Assembly: GCF_003051085.1 (NCBI RefSeq)
Contig: NZ_QAOM01000015.1
Coordinates: forward strand, 1 to 64,000
From: Trichococcus patagoniensis
GTDB taxonomy: Bacteria; Bacillota; Bacilli; Lactobacillales; Aerococcaceae
Reading direction: 5' to 3'
Length of the DNA stretch: 64,000 nt
Below the pieces are notes generated by a model that worked only from the letters and a program-made list of their open reading frames with translations, was not told the DNA's origin and ran no database searches. Position 1 is the stretch's first letter; every line of letters begins with the position of its first letter. Below are positions 8,819 through 17,596 of this stretch, in pieces. A program made the position numbers and the translations under genes.

Positions 8819-9700
8819 TTATGCTTTCAAAGCATGTTTCAGCATTTCGATGAACTTGGCCACGGCCGGCGGGAAGGGTTGATATTTTTTCCAGGCAATG
8901 ACGACACCCGTCTCCAAAACAGGCTCCAATGTGCGGAAGCAGAGCTCGGTTTCCTTACTGGCCGGGACGAGTTTTTCCAGGCATATCGCATATCCCAAAT
9001 CGGCTTCCACCATGATGCCCGCATTATAAATCAGATTATAGCTGCCGATAATGCGCAGCTTATCATACGTATCACCGAACCAATTGGCCAACTCGTTTTG
9101 GACAAGCGCCCGCCCTGCAGTCAGGATAGGGTATGGCAGCAAGTCCATTGGCGCGACAGACTGCTTTTCTGCAAGCGGACTGTCTTTCCTCATCAGCACG
9201 CCCCATCTTTCTTTTTCGGGAATCCGGATGAAGTCAAATTTTTCGACATCAACCGGCTCGGTCAACAGACAAATATCTATCAATCCTTTGTTGACCCGCT
9301 CTTTTATTTCATCGGCATCTGCACTGTAAAATTTGTAGGTGACTTGCGGATATTCCGTGCTGAAGGTTTTGACGAAATCAGCCAACACACGCATAGACTG
9401 CGTTTCTCCCCCACCGATGGCGATTTCGCCGTTCATGAGCGGCTGCTGCTCTTTCAGTTCCTGTTCCGTTTTTTTGGTCAGGTCCAGGATTTCTTCCGCT
9501 CTTCTTTTCAGCAGCAAGCCTTCACTGGTCAGCGTGATTTTCTTTTTGCCGCGTCGGAACAAGGAAACGCCCAATTCCTCCTCCAACTGCATCAGTTGAC
9601 GCGACAATGTCGGTTGGGTGATGTGCAATTTTTCGGCGGCACTGGTGATGTTCTCCTCATATACCACCGTCAAAAAATAATTCAGAACACGCAATTCCAT
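8819..9700 (-). CDS. LysR family transcriptional regulator
   Basis: This protein of 293 residues has the full LysR layout. An N-terminal winged helix-turn-helix (MELRVLNYFLTVVYEENITSA..LHITQPTLSRQLMQLEEELG) is followed by a linker helix and a periplasmic-binding-like effector domain from about residue 90. GGGETQSMRVLADFV begins the effector domain. GGAGA lies nine bases before the ATG. It is transcribed toward the MFS and aldo/keto reductase genes, so it may control them, but LysR proteins usually regulate a divergent gene and here the upstream side is the 13-unit hairpin array rather than a gene. Confidence 0.93.
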   Translation of the reverse strand: MELRVLNYFLTVVYEENITSAAEKLHITQPTLSRQLMQLEEELGVSLFRRGKKKITLTSEGLLLKRRAEEILDLTKKTEQELKEQQPLMNGEIAIGGGETQSMRVLADFVKTFSTEYPQVTYKFYSADADEIKERVNKGLIDICLLTEPVDVEKFDFIRIPEKERWGVLMRKDSPLAEKQSVAPMDLLPYPILTAGRALVQNELANWFGDTYDKLRIIGSYNLIYNAGIMVEADLGYAICLEKLVPASKETELCFRTLEPVLETGVVIAWKKYQPFPPAVAKFIEMLKHALKA

Positions 9701-9891
9701 AGTTTGTACTCTCCTATCCCCTGATCCGGTTTTGATGCAACCGCGACAGCTTGCGAATGCTGCAACACTTTGCTGTGCAGGCGGCGTGCATCGGCTCTTC
9801 TCAAGTATCTCATATCAAGCCGCAGCCACACAACCGCAATAGCGATGGCCCTATTTGACATTTAGGCTGCGGGAGCACGGATAGGTCGTAA

Positions 9892-10550
9892 GTTGTCCGA
9901 TAACCCGAAAGAATCGGATAGCTGCAAAGCATATGTTCTCGAGCTTGTCCGATAAACCGAAAGAATCGGACAACCAGAAAGCATATGGTCTCGAGCTTGT
10001 CCGATAACCCAAAAGAATCGGACAACCAGAAAGCATATGGTCTCGAGCTTGTCCGATAAACCGAAAGAATCGGACATCCGCAAAGCATATGGTCTCGAAC
10101 TTGTCCGATAACCCGAAAGAATCGGACAACCGCAAAGCATATGTTCTCGAGCTTGTCCGATAACCCGAAAGAATCGGACAACCGCAAAGCATATGTTATC
10201 GAGCTTGTCCGATAACCCGAAAGAATCGGACAACCAGAAAGCATATGGTCTCGAGCTTGTCCGATAACCCGAAAGGATCGGACAACCGCAAAGCATATGT
10301 TCTCGAACTTGTCCGATAACCCGAAAGAATCGGACAACCAGAAAGCATATGGTCTCGAGCTTGTCCGATAACCCGAAAGGATCGGACAACCGCAAAGCAT
10401 ATGTTCTCGAACTTGTCCGATAACCCGAAAGAATCGGACAACCAGAAAGCATATGGTCTCGAGCTTGTCCGATAACCCGAAAGGATCGGACAACCGCAAA
10501 GCATATGTTCTCGAACTTGTCCGATAAACCGAATGAATCGGACAACCGCT
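9892..10550. repeat. Hairpin array A2: thirteen units, exact 52-bp period
   Basis: Units start at 9892, 9944, 9996, 10048, 10100, 10152, 10204, 10256, 10308, 10360, 10412, 10464 and 10516, always 52 bp apart. Each holds the palindrome TTGTCCGAT-N11-ATCGGACAA and a conserved 21-23 bp spacer containing AAGCATATG. From 10204 on, two spacer types alternate (CCAGAAAGCATATGGTC and CCGCAAAGCATATGTTC) and the loop alternates GAAAGAATC and GAAAGGATC, so the right half is a 104-bp dimer repeated three times. The array separates the LysR gene from the patB operon. It contains no stop codon on the minus strand in any frame, which creates long false reading frames. Confidence 0.95.
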
Positions 10551-10643
10551 ATTTTCGAATGTTGCGTCGAAGCTTTTGCCGTACTGCAGCAACATGTCCG
10601 CCCCGTCATCTATTTTGCCCAGCGCAAACCAGGCCGTTCGCAT
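10550..10643 (-). pseudogene. 5' stub of an unknown gene cut off by array A2
   Basis: Eighteen bases after the patB stop codon a new frame starts with GAGGG eight bases before an ATG. It encodes MRTAWFALGKIDDGADMLLQ and about a dozen further residues with normal-looking codon use, then enters the hairpin array. It appears to be the first 30 or so codons of a third operon gene whose remainder has been lost. I do not recognise the family from this short piece. Confidence 0.45.
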
Positions 10644-10661
10644 AGCTGTCGCCCTCTATTC

Positions 10662-11849
10662 TCATGATTGCTTTCCTTTGTTGTCCTCCTCTTTATAGCG
10701 TGCAACCCCTTCGCTGAAGCGCTTGATGCCGTCCTCCAGAAGCGTCCGCGGGCAGGCATAATTCCAGCGGACAAAACGCGATCCGTTTCCGCCGAAGATA
10801 TTCCCTTCGGACAGGTACAGCCCGGTTTTTGCTCGGATGTGGGCGCACAGTTGTTTCGTATCTTCCGTAATCGCTACGCAATCGATCCAAGCCAGATAAG
10901 TAGCTTCAGCCTCGACCACCTGGATTTCAGGAACAAGTTCCTTCAAAGAACCGATCAAAAATTGTCTGTTCTGCTCCAAGTATTCCCGCAGCTCCTCCAG
11001 CCATTCCTCGCCTTCATCGAAAGCCGCTTCAGCCACTTGGATTGCGAAGGTATTGGGCTCCGCCACTTCATCCGTGTTGATCCCTCTGTTCACCAGCTTT
11101 CTGATTTCAAGATTCGGGATGACGATCGCCGCAGTCTGCAGCCCGGCGAGATTGAATGCTTTTGTCGGGGCAATGCACGTGATTGTCCGGTCAGCAATCT
11201 CCTCGGAAACGGAGGCAAATGGAATGTACGCGTGGCCGATATGCGTCACATCGCAATGGATTTCGTCGCTCACGACCAGCACATCATGCTTGATGCACAG
11301 TTCGGCGATCCGTTCCAACGTCGGCCGGTCCCAAACTTTGCCGATCGGATTATGCGGGTTGCAGAAAATGAACAGCGAAGTCGTTTCGCGCGACAGTTTT
11401 TCTTCCAGATCCGCATAATCGATGGCATAGCTTCCGGCATCATAACGCAACTCGCTCGCTAATACTTTACGACCGTTGTTCAGTATGGAATTATAGAAGA
11501 TGTTGTAGACCGGCGAAAGAACGACAATGTCATCGCCTATTTCCGTCATTTTCCGCACAATCGAAGAGATGGCCGGAACGACGCCTGTGCAATAAAGGAT
11601 CCATTCTTTTTCCATCGTGAATTGGTGCCGCCTCTGCCACCACCTGATGATGCTTTCCCGGAAACTGTCCGGGACGGTATTGTAGCCGAAAGCCCCTTGC
11701 CGAAGGCGCTTTTCGATGGCATCAACAACAGCAGGCGCCGTCCCGAAGTCCATGTCCGCCACCCACATTGGCAATTCACCTGCCTTGACATCCCACTTAT
11801 ACGAGTTGGTATTCCGTCTGTCGATGATCTGGTCAAAATCGAATGGCAT
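10662..11849 (-). CDS. patB: PatB/MalY-type aminotransferase (cystathionine beta-lyase-like)
   Basis: This PLP-dependent fold-type I enzyme of 395 residues begins MPFDFDQIIDRRNTNSYKWD, the usual start of C-S lyases of the PatB/MalY group. GGAGG lies nine bases before the ATG at 11849. It contains PMWVADMDFGTAP, the Asp in VVSDEIHCDV for PLP, and the Schiff-base lysine in APTKAFNLAGLQ. These enzymes cleave cystathionine or cysteine conjugates to pyruvate, ammonia and a thiol. Its start overlaps the 3' end of the DUF3737 gene by 17 bp, so the two are translated as one unit under the MerR-type promoter at 12726-12756. Confidence 0.92.
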   Translation of the reverse strand: MPFDFDQIIDRRNTNSYKWDVKAGELPMWVADMDFGTAPAVVDAIEKRLRQGAFGYNTVPDSFRESIIRWWQRRHQFTMEKEWILYCTGVVPAISSIVRKMTEIGDDIVVLSPVYNIFYNSILNNGRKVLASELRYDAGSYAIDYADLEEKLSRETTSLFIFCNPHNPIGKVWDRPTLERIAELCIKHDVLVVSDEIHCDVTHIGHAYIPFASVSEEIADRTITCIAPTKAFNLAGLQTAAIVIPNLEIRKLVNRGINTDEVAEPNTFAIQVAEAAFDEGEEWLEELREYLEQNRQFLIGSLKELVPEIQVVEAEATYLAWIDCVAITEDTKQLCAHIRAKTGLYLSEGNIFGGNGSRFVRWNYACPRTLLEDGIKRFSEGVARYKEEDNKGKQS

Positions 11850-12696
11850 ATTCTTGGTCCTCCGCAAGCTGGTATTTGGTGTTCTCCTCGGCGATTTCCG
11901 GATCATCCAGAATCAATTCACCGATTCCGCTAGCGGTTATCGTTCCGCTGATCGGATTCTTGACGCTGTCGATGCGGCTGTTCGCTTGAATGTCGACAGT
12001 TGAGTATTCGAACGCCAGATCAGTGTTGATGATCGTGCAATTATCCATTTTCACGTACTCCATATAGCACATGCCTTGGTTGCTCTCGATGACGCAGTCG
12101 ATGAAGGTGATGTTTTTCGAATTCCAGCCCAGATATTCGCCGATGATCGTCGAATCCCTTACAACCACGTTCTCGCAGTTCCAGAAAGCGTCTTTTGAAA
12201 GCAATTTGGCATGCGAAATTTCGATATTCTTGGCACCGTCAAAGGCATAGTTTCCCGAGAGCGTAAAATGCTCGATACGGATATTTTCGCTGTTCATCGC
12301 AAAATAATCGCCCGTAGCGTTGACGTGTTTCAGCGTAATATCGTTGCAGTTCCATAACGTCTCTTGCGCATTTGGCATTTCCACTCGTTCCAGCGTTATA
12401 TCGATAGCTCTTCGGAATGTCTTGGGCGCTTGGATCATGCTGTCGGTTATGGTGATGCCATTGGTGTACCAAATGCCGGAACGCGCTGTTTCCACTAAAG
12501 TGATATTGTTTGCCTGGATGTTCCGCGCATACCACAATGGATATTTCCAGCGGAAGATCGTGTTGTCGAGTGCGATATTGTTGCTTTCCTTCAAGGGAGA
12601 CTCTCCGTCCGCAAAAACTGAATGGCTGATCTGCAGGTCTTTTTCTTTGAACAGAGCCCGTTCCCCGGTGAATAGCTGTTGATTAAGATGTTCCAT
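11833..12696 (-). CDS. DUF3737 right-handed beta-helix protein
   Basis: The protein has about 287 residues made of short repeated strands with N-, D- and T-rich turns (NNIALDNTIFRW, NNITLVETARSG, NDITLKHVNATG, KNIEISHAKLL), the pattern of a parallel beta-helix. MEHLNQQLFTGERALF is the typical DUF3737 start. There is no signal peptide, so it is cytoplasmic. The second ATG of an ATGATG pair fits better with the GAGGGG site. It is the first gene of the operon with patB, and the promoter has a 19-bp spacer and an inverted repeat as in MerR-controlled stress operons. Its function is not known. Confidence 0.88.
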   Translation of the reverse strand: MEHLNQQLFTGERALFKEKDLQISHSVFADGESPLKESNNIALDNTIFRWKYPLWYARNIQANNITLVETARSGIWYTNGITITDSMIQAPKTFRRAIDITLERVEMPNAQETLWNCNDITLKHVNATGDYFAMNSENIRIEHFTLSGNYAFDGAKNIEISHAKLLSKDAFWNCENVVVRDSTIIGEYLGWNSKNITFIDCVIESNQGMCYMEYVKMDNCTIINTDLAFEYSTVDIQANSRIDSVKNPISGTITASGIGELILDDPEIAEENTKYQLAEDQEYAIRF

Positions 12697-12725
12697 CATT
12701 CATTTCCCCTCTCTGATACAATCAG

Positions 12726-12756
12726 AGCGTACACCTTAACCTTGACGTTAAGTCAA
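12726..12756 (-). promoter_or_regulatory. MerR-type promoter of the DUF3737-patB operon
   Basis: TTGACT at 12751-12756, a 19-bp spacer and TACGCT at 12726-12731. The spacer holds the dyad CTTAAC-N6-GTTAAG. The overlong spacer with a central dyad is the hallmark of promoters activated by MerR-family proteins. No MerR gene is in the window. Confidence 0.7.
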
Positions 12757-12792
12757 GCGACAAAATCAATTTGAGTCAACCGATAGCTTGCA

Positions 12793-12822
12793 GAGGGGTA
12801 TTTTTCCTTTTATATTGTATAC
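12793..12822 (+). promoter_or_regulatory. Promoter of the ABC transporter operon
   Basis: TTGCAG, a 17-bp spacer and TATATT (followed by GTATACT) face the ABC genes about 135 bp before the first start codon. Confidence 0.45.
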
Positions 12823-12954
12823 TTTATTCAGTAACAATCAACGTAATCCGCGTAATGCCAGTGAAATCCGACGATAACAATTATTCATTTTTTTTATTTG
12901 CTGCTAGCTTGTGCTGAGAGGAACGATAAAACAATCTTTGAGAAGAGGCCTACT

Positions 12955-13866
12955 ATGGATACATCGGTACTAAAAGTTTCAAATGTAACCAAACGAATCA
13001 AGAAAAAGCTCATTATACAAGATGTCAGTTTTGATATTAAAAAAGGGGAAATATTAGGTTTTCTAGGGCCTAATGGATCTGGAAAAACAACAACTTTAAG
13101 GATGATCGTAGGCTTGGCAAAGCCTACTTCCGGCGATATAGAAATCTGTGGGTATTCCATAAAAAATGACTATGTAAAAGCTATGTCCAATGTAGGTTGT
13201 ATCATCGAAGGTCCTGATCTATATGATTATATGAGTGGGTATAGGAATCTTGAAATATTAGGCAGTATGTCGAAAGGGGTTACTAAAAAAGATATTGATG
13301 AAGCTATAGAATTAGTCGGCATGGAAAAACGGATTTATGATAAGGTTGATGTTTATTCAATGGGAATGAAACAAAGAATCGGTTTAGCGCAAGCTCTGAT
13401 TCATCAACCGAAACTATTGATTTTAGATGAGCCCACAAACGGGCTGGATCCTCAAGGCATACATGAGTTTAGAGAAATCGTAAAAACATTAGCAAAAGAA
13501 AAAGGCATTTCCGTGTTGATTTCTTCGCATCTCATTAGTGAAGTTCAATTGATGTGCGACCGAGTCAGTATCATAGATAACGGACGCATTATCAGAAATG
13601 CATCCATTCATGAAATTTTAGCTACTGGTGAAGTTGTTTGGACAGTGGATGATCCCGAAAAGACTCAATCCATCCTTAAAGATAAGTTTGCTGTCGATTC
13701 ATCCATAGATGCAAAAAATGTAACCGCATTAGTTCATGTAGAAAGGCTATCAGAAATAAATAAAGCTTTAATTTATTCCGGAATAGAGATCAAATATGTT
13801 GAAAATAAAAAGAGAACGTTAGAAGATTTATTTTTGACTCTTACAGATAAACATAAAATCGGATAA
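12955..13866 (+). CDS. ABC transporter ATP-binding protein (BcrA-like)
   Basis: This protein of 303 residues is a single nucleotide-binding domain. It shows Walker A GPNGSGKTTT, the Q-loop region, signature YSMGMKQRIGLAQALIHQ, Walker B LLILDEPTNGLDP and the switch histidine in ISSHLISEV. A C-terminal extension of about 80 residues is typical of the bacitracin/lantibiotic self-protection (BcrA) and ABC-2 export group. The ATG at 12955 is chosen for AGAGG six bases upstream. It is followed 12 bp later by its permease. The region is visibly richer in A and T than its neighbours, which suggests transfer. The exported compound is unknown. Confidence 0.93.
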   Translation: MDTSVLKVSNVTKRIKKKLIIQDVSFDIKKGEILGFLGPNGSGKTTTLRMIVGLAKPTSGDIEICGYSIKNDYVKAMSNVGCIIEGPDLYDYMSGYRNLEILGSMSKGVTKKDIDEAIELVGMEKRIYDKVDVYSMGMKQRIGLAQALIHQPKLLILDEPTNGLDPQGIHEFREIVKTLAKEKGISVLISSHLISEVQLMCDRVSIIDNGRIIRNASIHEILATGEVVWTVDDPEKTQSILKDKFAVDSSIDAKNVTALVHVERLSEINKALIYSGIEIKYVENKKRTLEDLFLTLTDKHKIG

Positions 13867-13878
13867 AGGTGTGATCGC

Positions 13879-14880
13879 ATGATTTCGTTAACACAAAATG
13901 AGATACTAAAAATTTTATTAAAGAAAAAAATGCTCCTGATTTTTATGTTACTTTTAATTTTTGTAAGTTTACTTTCATACGGACAAAAATATTCCTATGA
14001 TAATAATATAAAAAAATTTGAAGCGGAATCTGGTGGTGTAGCATACGATTGGAAAGGCCTTACTACTCAAAGGCTGAATGATCTTGAAGAACGCAGCAGT
14101 AATGAATTCATACCAGAAGAAGTCAGAGCATCCATTGATAGGGAAATTCAGCAGTTGAATTACTTTATTGAGAACGATATCAATCCTATAACACCTACAG
14201 CTTCCAAATTTAATGTTCAATTTGTCGAACAAGGCATCACACTTTTCATCCCACTCCTCATTGTCATTTTGGCTGCAGATTTAGTTTCAAATGAGTTCTC
14301 TAAAAAAACGATTAAAATTTTACTCACGAGAGCTGTACCCAGATGGAAAATATTATTCAGTAAGTTTCTGGCGCTCCTGATCATGACGACCATTTTAGTA
14401 TTTATCATTGCCGTCTCATCCACTTTAGTGTCCTATTTGTTTTTTCAACAATGGGGATTCAGTGAACCTATTGTAACTGGTTTTCGATTGGTTGGGGATC
14501 AATTAAATTCTGATTCGACTATATTGATTTCTCGGTTTCAATACACTTTATTGATATATTCACTTTTGTGGTTCGTATCTATCGTAATGGCCTCGATAAC
14601 CCTAATGATTTCAGTGCTAGTTGATAATAGTTCCTCAGCCATAGGTATATTAATGGCCGCGCTGATCGGAGGTCAATTTTTACAGTTTTTCTTATCTGAA
14701 TGGACATTAGTCAAATATTTTTTTGTGACAAATTTAGATCTTACGCGCTATTTAACTGGATCCTATCAGCCCATTGAAGGAATGAGTTTAAACTTTTCTA
14801 TTCTTATATTGAGCGCTTGGGCTGTAGTAGCCTTGATCATAAGCTTTATGGTATTCAATCGTAAGGATGTCATCGTTTAG
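13879..14880 (+). CDS. ABC-2 type permease
   Basis: This membrane protein of 333 residues starts with a cytoplasmic N-terminus and a hydrophobic segment near residues 18-32. A long extracytoplasmic loop (about 35-120) follows, then five more membrane segments, the usual ABC-2 permease layout. VSNEFSKKTIKILLTRAVPRWKILFSKFLA is the characteristic coupling-helix region contacting the ATPase. It partners the ATP-binding protein directly upstream. AAAGGTG lies seven bases before the ATG. Confidence 0.9.
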   Translation: MISLTQNEILKILLKKKMLLIFMLLLIFVSLLSYGQKYSYDNNIKKFEAESGGVAYDWKGLTTQRLNDLEERSSNEFIPEEVRASIDREIQQLNYFIENDINPITPTASKFNVQFVEQGITLFIPLLIVILAADLVSNEFSKKTIKILLTRAVPRWKILFSKFLALLIMTTILVFIIAVSSTLVSYLFFQQWGFSEPIVTGFRLVGDQLNSDSTILISRFQYTLLIYSLLWFVSIVMASITLMISVLVDNSSSAIGILMAALIGGQFLQFFLSEWTLVKYFFVTNLDLTRYLTGSYQPIEGMSLNFSILILSAWAVVALIISFMVFNRKDVIV

Positions 14881-14903
14881 GGCACCTATTAAGGAGCATA
14901 AGC

Positions 14904-15692
14904 ATGTATAAAAAAGTAATTTGGCCACTAATCTTATTTATTTCGATGGCTTTAGCGATTGTATTTATATCCGGTTTTATTGCGTCAGTAGTTGTAAGTA
15001 AGAGTGAGGAAAGCGCCCCCATAGACCCACAACTGGAAAGCTCAACCAATAAACCACAAGAAGGAGAGAGTATGTCAGAAGCATCTTCTGACATACTCAT
15101 TCTTGGCGACTCAATAGGATTTGGAATAGGGGATGAAGAAAATTTAGGTATAGGAAAAAGATACCTCAATTTAATTGATGAAAAGGATGGAAAAAAAAAA
15201 ACCAGCACAAATATTTCAGTACCAAGCTATGAAAGTAATGAACTCGTAAAGTTGATAAAAAGTGCAGAAAATAAAGCTAGTATTTCAAAGGCAAATTTGA
15301 TTATTATTTCAATTGGAGGAAATGATTTAAACCGTTTAGACTATGAAGACAGGGTCTCTTTAACGCTTGCATTTGAAGAAGCGCTCAAAAACTACAAGAA
15401 AAATCTAGAACTTATCACAAAAGAAATCAGAGCCCTCAATCCAGATGCCCAGTTAGCGTTGATCGGTTTATACGATCCATACAGCAAAGAGGATCCAGAA
15501 AAAACCAGATTTCTTTTAGACTGGAACTATGAAACGAGTCTAATTGTCGATTCAGATGTTAAATTTGCCTATGTACCGACTTATGATTTGTTTAAATACC
15601 ATTTAACCGACTATCTCTCACCAGATGAATTTCATCCAAATGGTTCAGGGTATCAAATGATAGCAGAAGAATTGGATCGGATATTAAACTAG
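14904..15692 (+). CDS. Membrane-anchored SGNH/GDSL-type esterase
   Basis: This protein of 262 residues has an N-terminal anchor (about residues 7-32) and a polar, Ser- and Glu-rich linker, followed by an extracytoplasmic SGNH hydrolase domain. Block I is ILGDSIGFGIG with the nucleophile Ser, block III is ISIGGNDLN, and block V is DEFHPNGSGY with the catalytic Asp and His. AAGGAG lies seven bases before the start. It is the third gene of the ABC operon, 23 bp after the permease. An acyl- or acetyl-ester of a cell-envelope polymer or of the exported molecule is a plausible substrate, by inference only. Confidence 0.88.
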   Translation: MYKKVIWPLILFISMALAIVFISGFIASVVVSKSEESAPIDPQLESSTNKPQEGESMSEASSDILILGDSIGFGIGDEENLGIGKRYLNLIDEKDGKKKTSTNISVPSYESNELVKLIKSAENKASISKANLIIISIGGNDLNRLDYEDRVSLTLAFEEALKNYKKNLELITKEIRALNPDAQLALIGLYDPYSKEDPEKTRFLLDWNYETSLIVDSDVKFAYVPTYDLFKYHLTDYLSPDEFHPNGSGYQMIAEELDRILN

Positions 15693-15700
15693 GGAAAGAG

Positions 15701-15756
15701 AAAAATGGTTCCATTCATCAGCTTTCTGATAAACGGAACCATTTTTCTTATTTTTT
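15701..15756. terminator. Bidirectional terminator of the ABC/esterase operon
   Basis: The arms AAAAATGGTTCC and GGAACCATTTTT enclose a 20-base loop. The T-run follows on both strands. It lies just after the esterase stop codon. Confidence 0.8.
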
Positions 15757-15759
15757 GTG

Positions 15760-15944
15760 AAAGGGAAAAGCATTGGGACTCTTTTGGTGTATCCTTCCCA
15801 TCCATCGTATTTCTCCATATTTTTCTCTAGTAATGGCGTTGATATTTTGATTAATACGGTACTCATTAAAATAGCTGAGATCACTAATAATAGATAATAA
15901 TAGGGGCCAAAAAAGCAAAACAATTCAGCTGGTTCTATCCACAA
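15760..15944 (-). pseudogene. C-terminal remnant of a DUF1295 / isoprenylcysteine-methyltransferase-like membrane protein
   Basis: The translated stretch FGPYYYLLLVISAILMSTVLIKISTPLLEKN, followed by EKYDGWEGYTKRVPMLFPF, matches the last 60 residues of the DUF1295/steroid-reductase-like family. Those proteins are normally 250 or more residues long. The rest of the gene is absent: the upstream side meets the TnpB element end. The frame has no ribosome binding site. It is a decayed piece, probably separated from its 5' part by the transposon or an associated deletion. Confidence 0.6.
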
Positions 15945-15989
15945 GATATAGTACTCTCATTGTACACTGATGTATAATAACCAATCGAA

Positions 15990-16190
15990 TCGAAGCTCAT
16001 GAACACTCCCACACTTAAATCCTGCCGTATTTTGAAGTGGGGGTTTCTTTTTGTCTAAAGGAACGTTGCGGCCGGGCTCGGCGGTTGCCGATGCCTTTCC
16101 AGACGGGAAATGACTGCTTGGCTCCTCCACAAAAAGCAACGCAAACAGCTTCTGCTGCTTGTGGGCGGTGACGCGCCATCTACTACTCCC
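15990..16190 (-). ncRNA. Putative omega-RNA / right end of the TnpB element
   Basis: The segment directly after tnpB is GC-rich and strongly structured. It ends in a conserved-looking hairpin with arms CCCCCACTTC (16034-16043) and AAGTGTGGG (16008-16016). In IS200/IS605-group elements the guide RNA of TnpB comes from the 3' end of tnpB and the right end, so this is where it should lie. The guide would be the bases just beyond the element end. Placement is by family knowledge and visible structure. Confidence 0.5.
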
Positions 16191-17575
16191 TAACAAGGTC
16201 GTAGATACTTTGTTTGCTCCTCAATCGCCCACGGCAGGAAATCGCCGTACAGCGTCTTACTGAGGATGTTCTTGGCACCGTGGATGTCGCGGTGGCTCTT
16301 GTATCCGCACGCACAACGGACATTGCGGCCGGTGTGTTTCTTGCGGTTGTGGCAAACAGGACATGTTTGCGTGCTGTAGGCTTCATCCACCTTTTGGATA
16401 TCGATGCCTTTGGCCTTGGATTTGTAGGTCAAATAGGCCATCAGTTTGCCAAAGCTCCAATTGGATAACTTTTGCGTCACTTTTTTACGCTTCTTCCCTT
16501 TGGTGTTGCGTTCGACGCCTTCCACATCACCGACGTAAACCGTCGAAACCTGCTGTGCGGCACACCAGTCAACAAAGTTTTTGGTTGTCTTGTGCAAGGC
16601 ATCCTGCAGTTGGCGGGCGCTCTTGGTGCGGACGAAGTTTTTGGCTTTTTGGTATTTTCGCCATTGGCGGGAGCCTTTTTTACACTTTGACTGCAGCCGT
16701 TGCAGTTCGGCCAGTTTCTTATTGCGTAATTGGTGTATGCTGCGCACCTTGCGTCCGCTAATCAGGACGGAAGCGCCGTCTTCCGCAAAGGAGGCGATGC
16801 TGTGGATTTCGCCTAAGTCAACGGAGGCTGCTTGCTGCTGTTTCAATGGCGGATTTTCCATCCCATCGTCGTAGGTGACGGACAAATAATAATGGGTGTC
16901 ATGGCACAGTTCCACTTCCTTGATGGTTTCGACTGCGATGCCGTCCAATCCGGACACTTGCAGTTTCAATGGCGTTTGGCGTTTGCCGTTTTGGATACCC
17001 ATCGACAAGGTGACGGCGTTGCCTTCAATGGAGAAGGCTTGTCCTACCCACTTGGTGTTGAAGAAAAACTTTTCCTTGTATGGATAACGGACATCCTTGC
17101 GTCCGGCGGTTTTGGCTTCTTTTGCGGCTAAGCGTGCATTCAGGTATTTGTGGGTGACGGCTTGGATGCTCTGGCTGTGCAGTGCGACTGTTTGTTTTGT
17201 TTCGGTCTGCAGCTGTGTCTTGCCTATCCACTTGCCGGTGGCGAGATGATGGTCTTTGGCTTTCTGCAGACACAGGTTCCACACTTCGGCGGATGCTTTA
17301 TTGCAAGCATCAAACGTTGGCTTCAGCTTCGCCTGATTGCGAATTAGCAATCGTTTTCCGTGGTACATAATAACGCCTCCTTTCCGGCGGGGGGGTTCCG
17401 TTCGTTTCTTTTCGCATCCATTATACATCGAACGCCAGTTCTGTTCAAAGGAAATGCACGGCTTACTGAGAAGTAATGTTCACCGATGGCGAACCGAAAT
17501 TCATCTCCCACTTTCACTGGTGCTACGCACCGAAACGTTTAGAAGTGGGAGACTTCTTTCAGATTTCGTTAAATC
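16000..17575 (-). mobile_element. Solitary IS200/IS605-group element (IS1341-like), tnpB only
   Basis: The element holds tnpB but no tnpA (Y1 transposase). The left end on the coding strand has the subterminal hairpin TCTCCCACTT/AAGTGGGAGA (17504-17552), with an inner CGGTGCGTAGCACC stem. The right end has the hairpin near 16008-16043. A TTGAT sits just outside the left end, similar to known target motifs. Ends are approximate. Movement would need a TnpA supplied from elsewhere. Confidence 0.75.
16190..17368 (-). CDS. tnpB: TnpB RNA-guided nuclease of an IS200/IS605-group element
   Basis: The protein has 392 residues from the ATG at 17368, which has AAGGAGG seven bases upstream. It has an N-terminal helix-turn-helix and wedge region, then a split RuvC nuclease. 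The acidic residues are Asp184 (SVDLGEIHS), Glu283 (GDVEGVERN) and Asp361 (SHRDIHGAKN). A zinc ribbon has Cys336, Cys339, Cys352 and Cys354. All key residues are intact, so it should be an active nuclease, the ancestor type of Cas12. It is alone in its element. The sequence is GC-richer than the flanking ABC and membrane genes. Confidence 0.93.
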   Translation of the reverse strand: MYHGKRLLIRNQAKLKPTFDACNKASAEVWNLCLQKAKDHHLATGKWIGKTQLQTETKQTVALHSQSIQAVTHKYLNARLAAKEAKTAGRKDVRYPYKEKFFFNTKWVGQAFSIEGNAVTLSMGIQNGKRQTPLKLQVSGLDGIAVETIKEVELCHDTHYYLSVTYDDGMENPPLKQQQAASVDLGEIHSIASFAEDGASVLISGRKVRSIHQLRNKKLAELQRLQSKCKKGSRQWRKYQKAKNFVRTKSARQLQDALHKTTKNFVDWCAAQQVSTVYVGDVEGVERNTKGKKRKKVTQKLSNWSFGKLMAYLTYKSKAKGIDIQKVDEAYSTQTCPVCHNRKKHTGRNVRCACGYKSHRDIHGAKNILSKTLYGDFLPWAIEEQTKYLRPC

Positions 17576-17596
17576 AAGACCGAATTTTCTACCCTT

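Noticed and set aside
9892-10550. CRISPR array
   Set aside because: The intervals between repeats are conserved copies of two sequences, not unique spacers.
9810-10643. A 277-residue repetitive minus-strand protein (units like CGCPILSGYRTSSRPYAF)
   Set aside because: The frame is open only because the 52-bp repeat lacks stop codons in all three minus frames. Fifty-two is not a multiple of three, so every frame reads the same mixture. Only the first 30 or so codons, before the array, look like real coding sequence.
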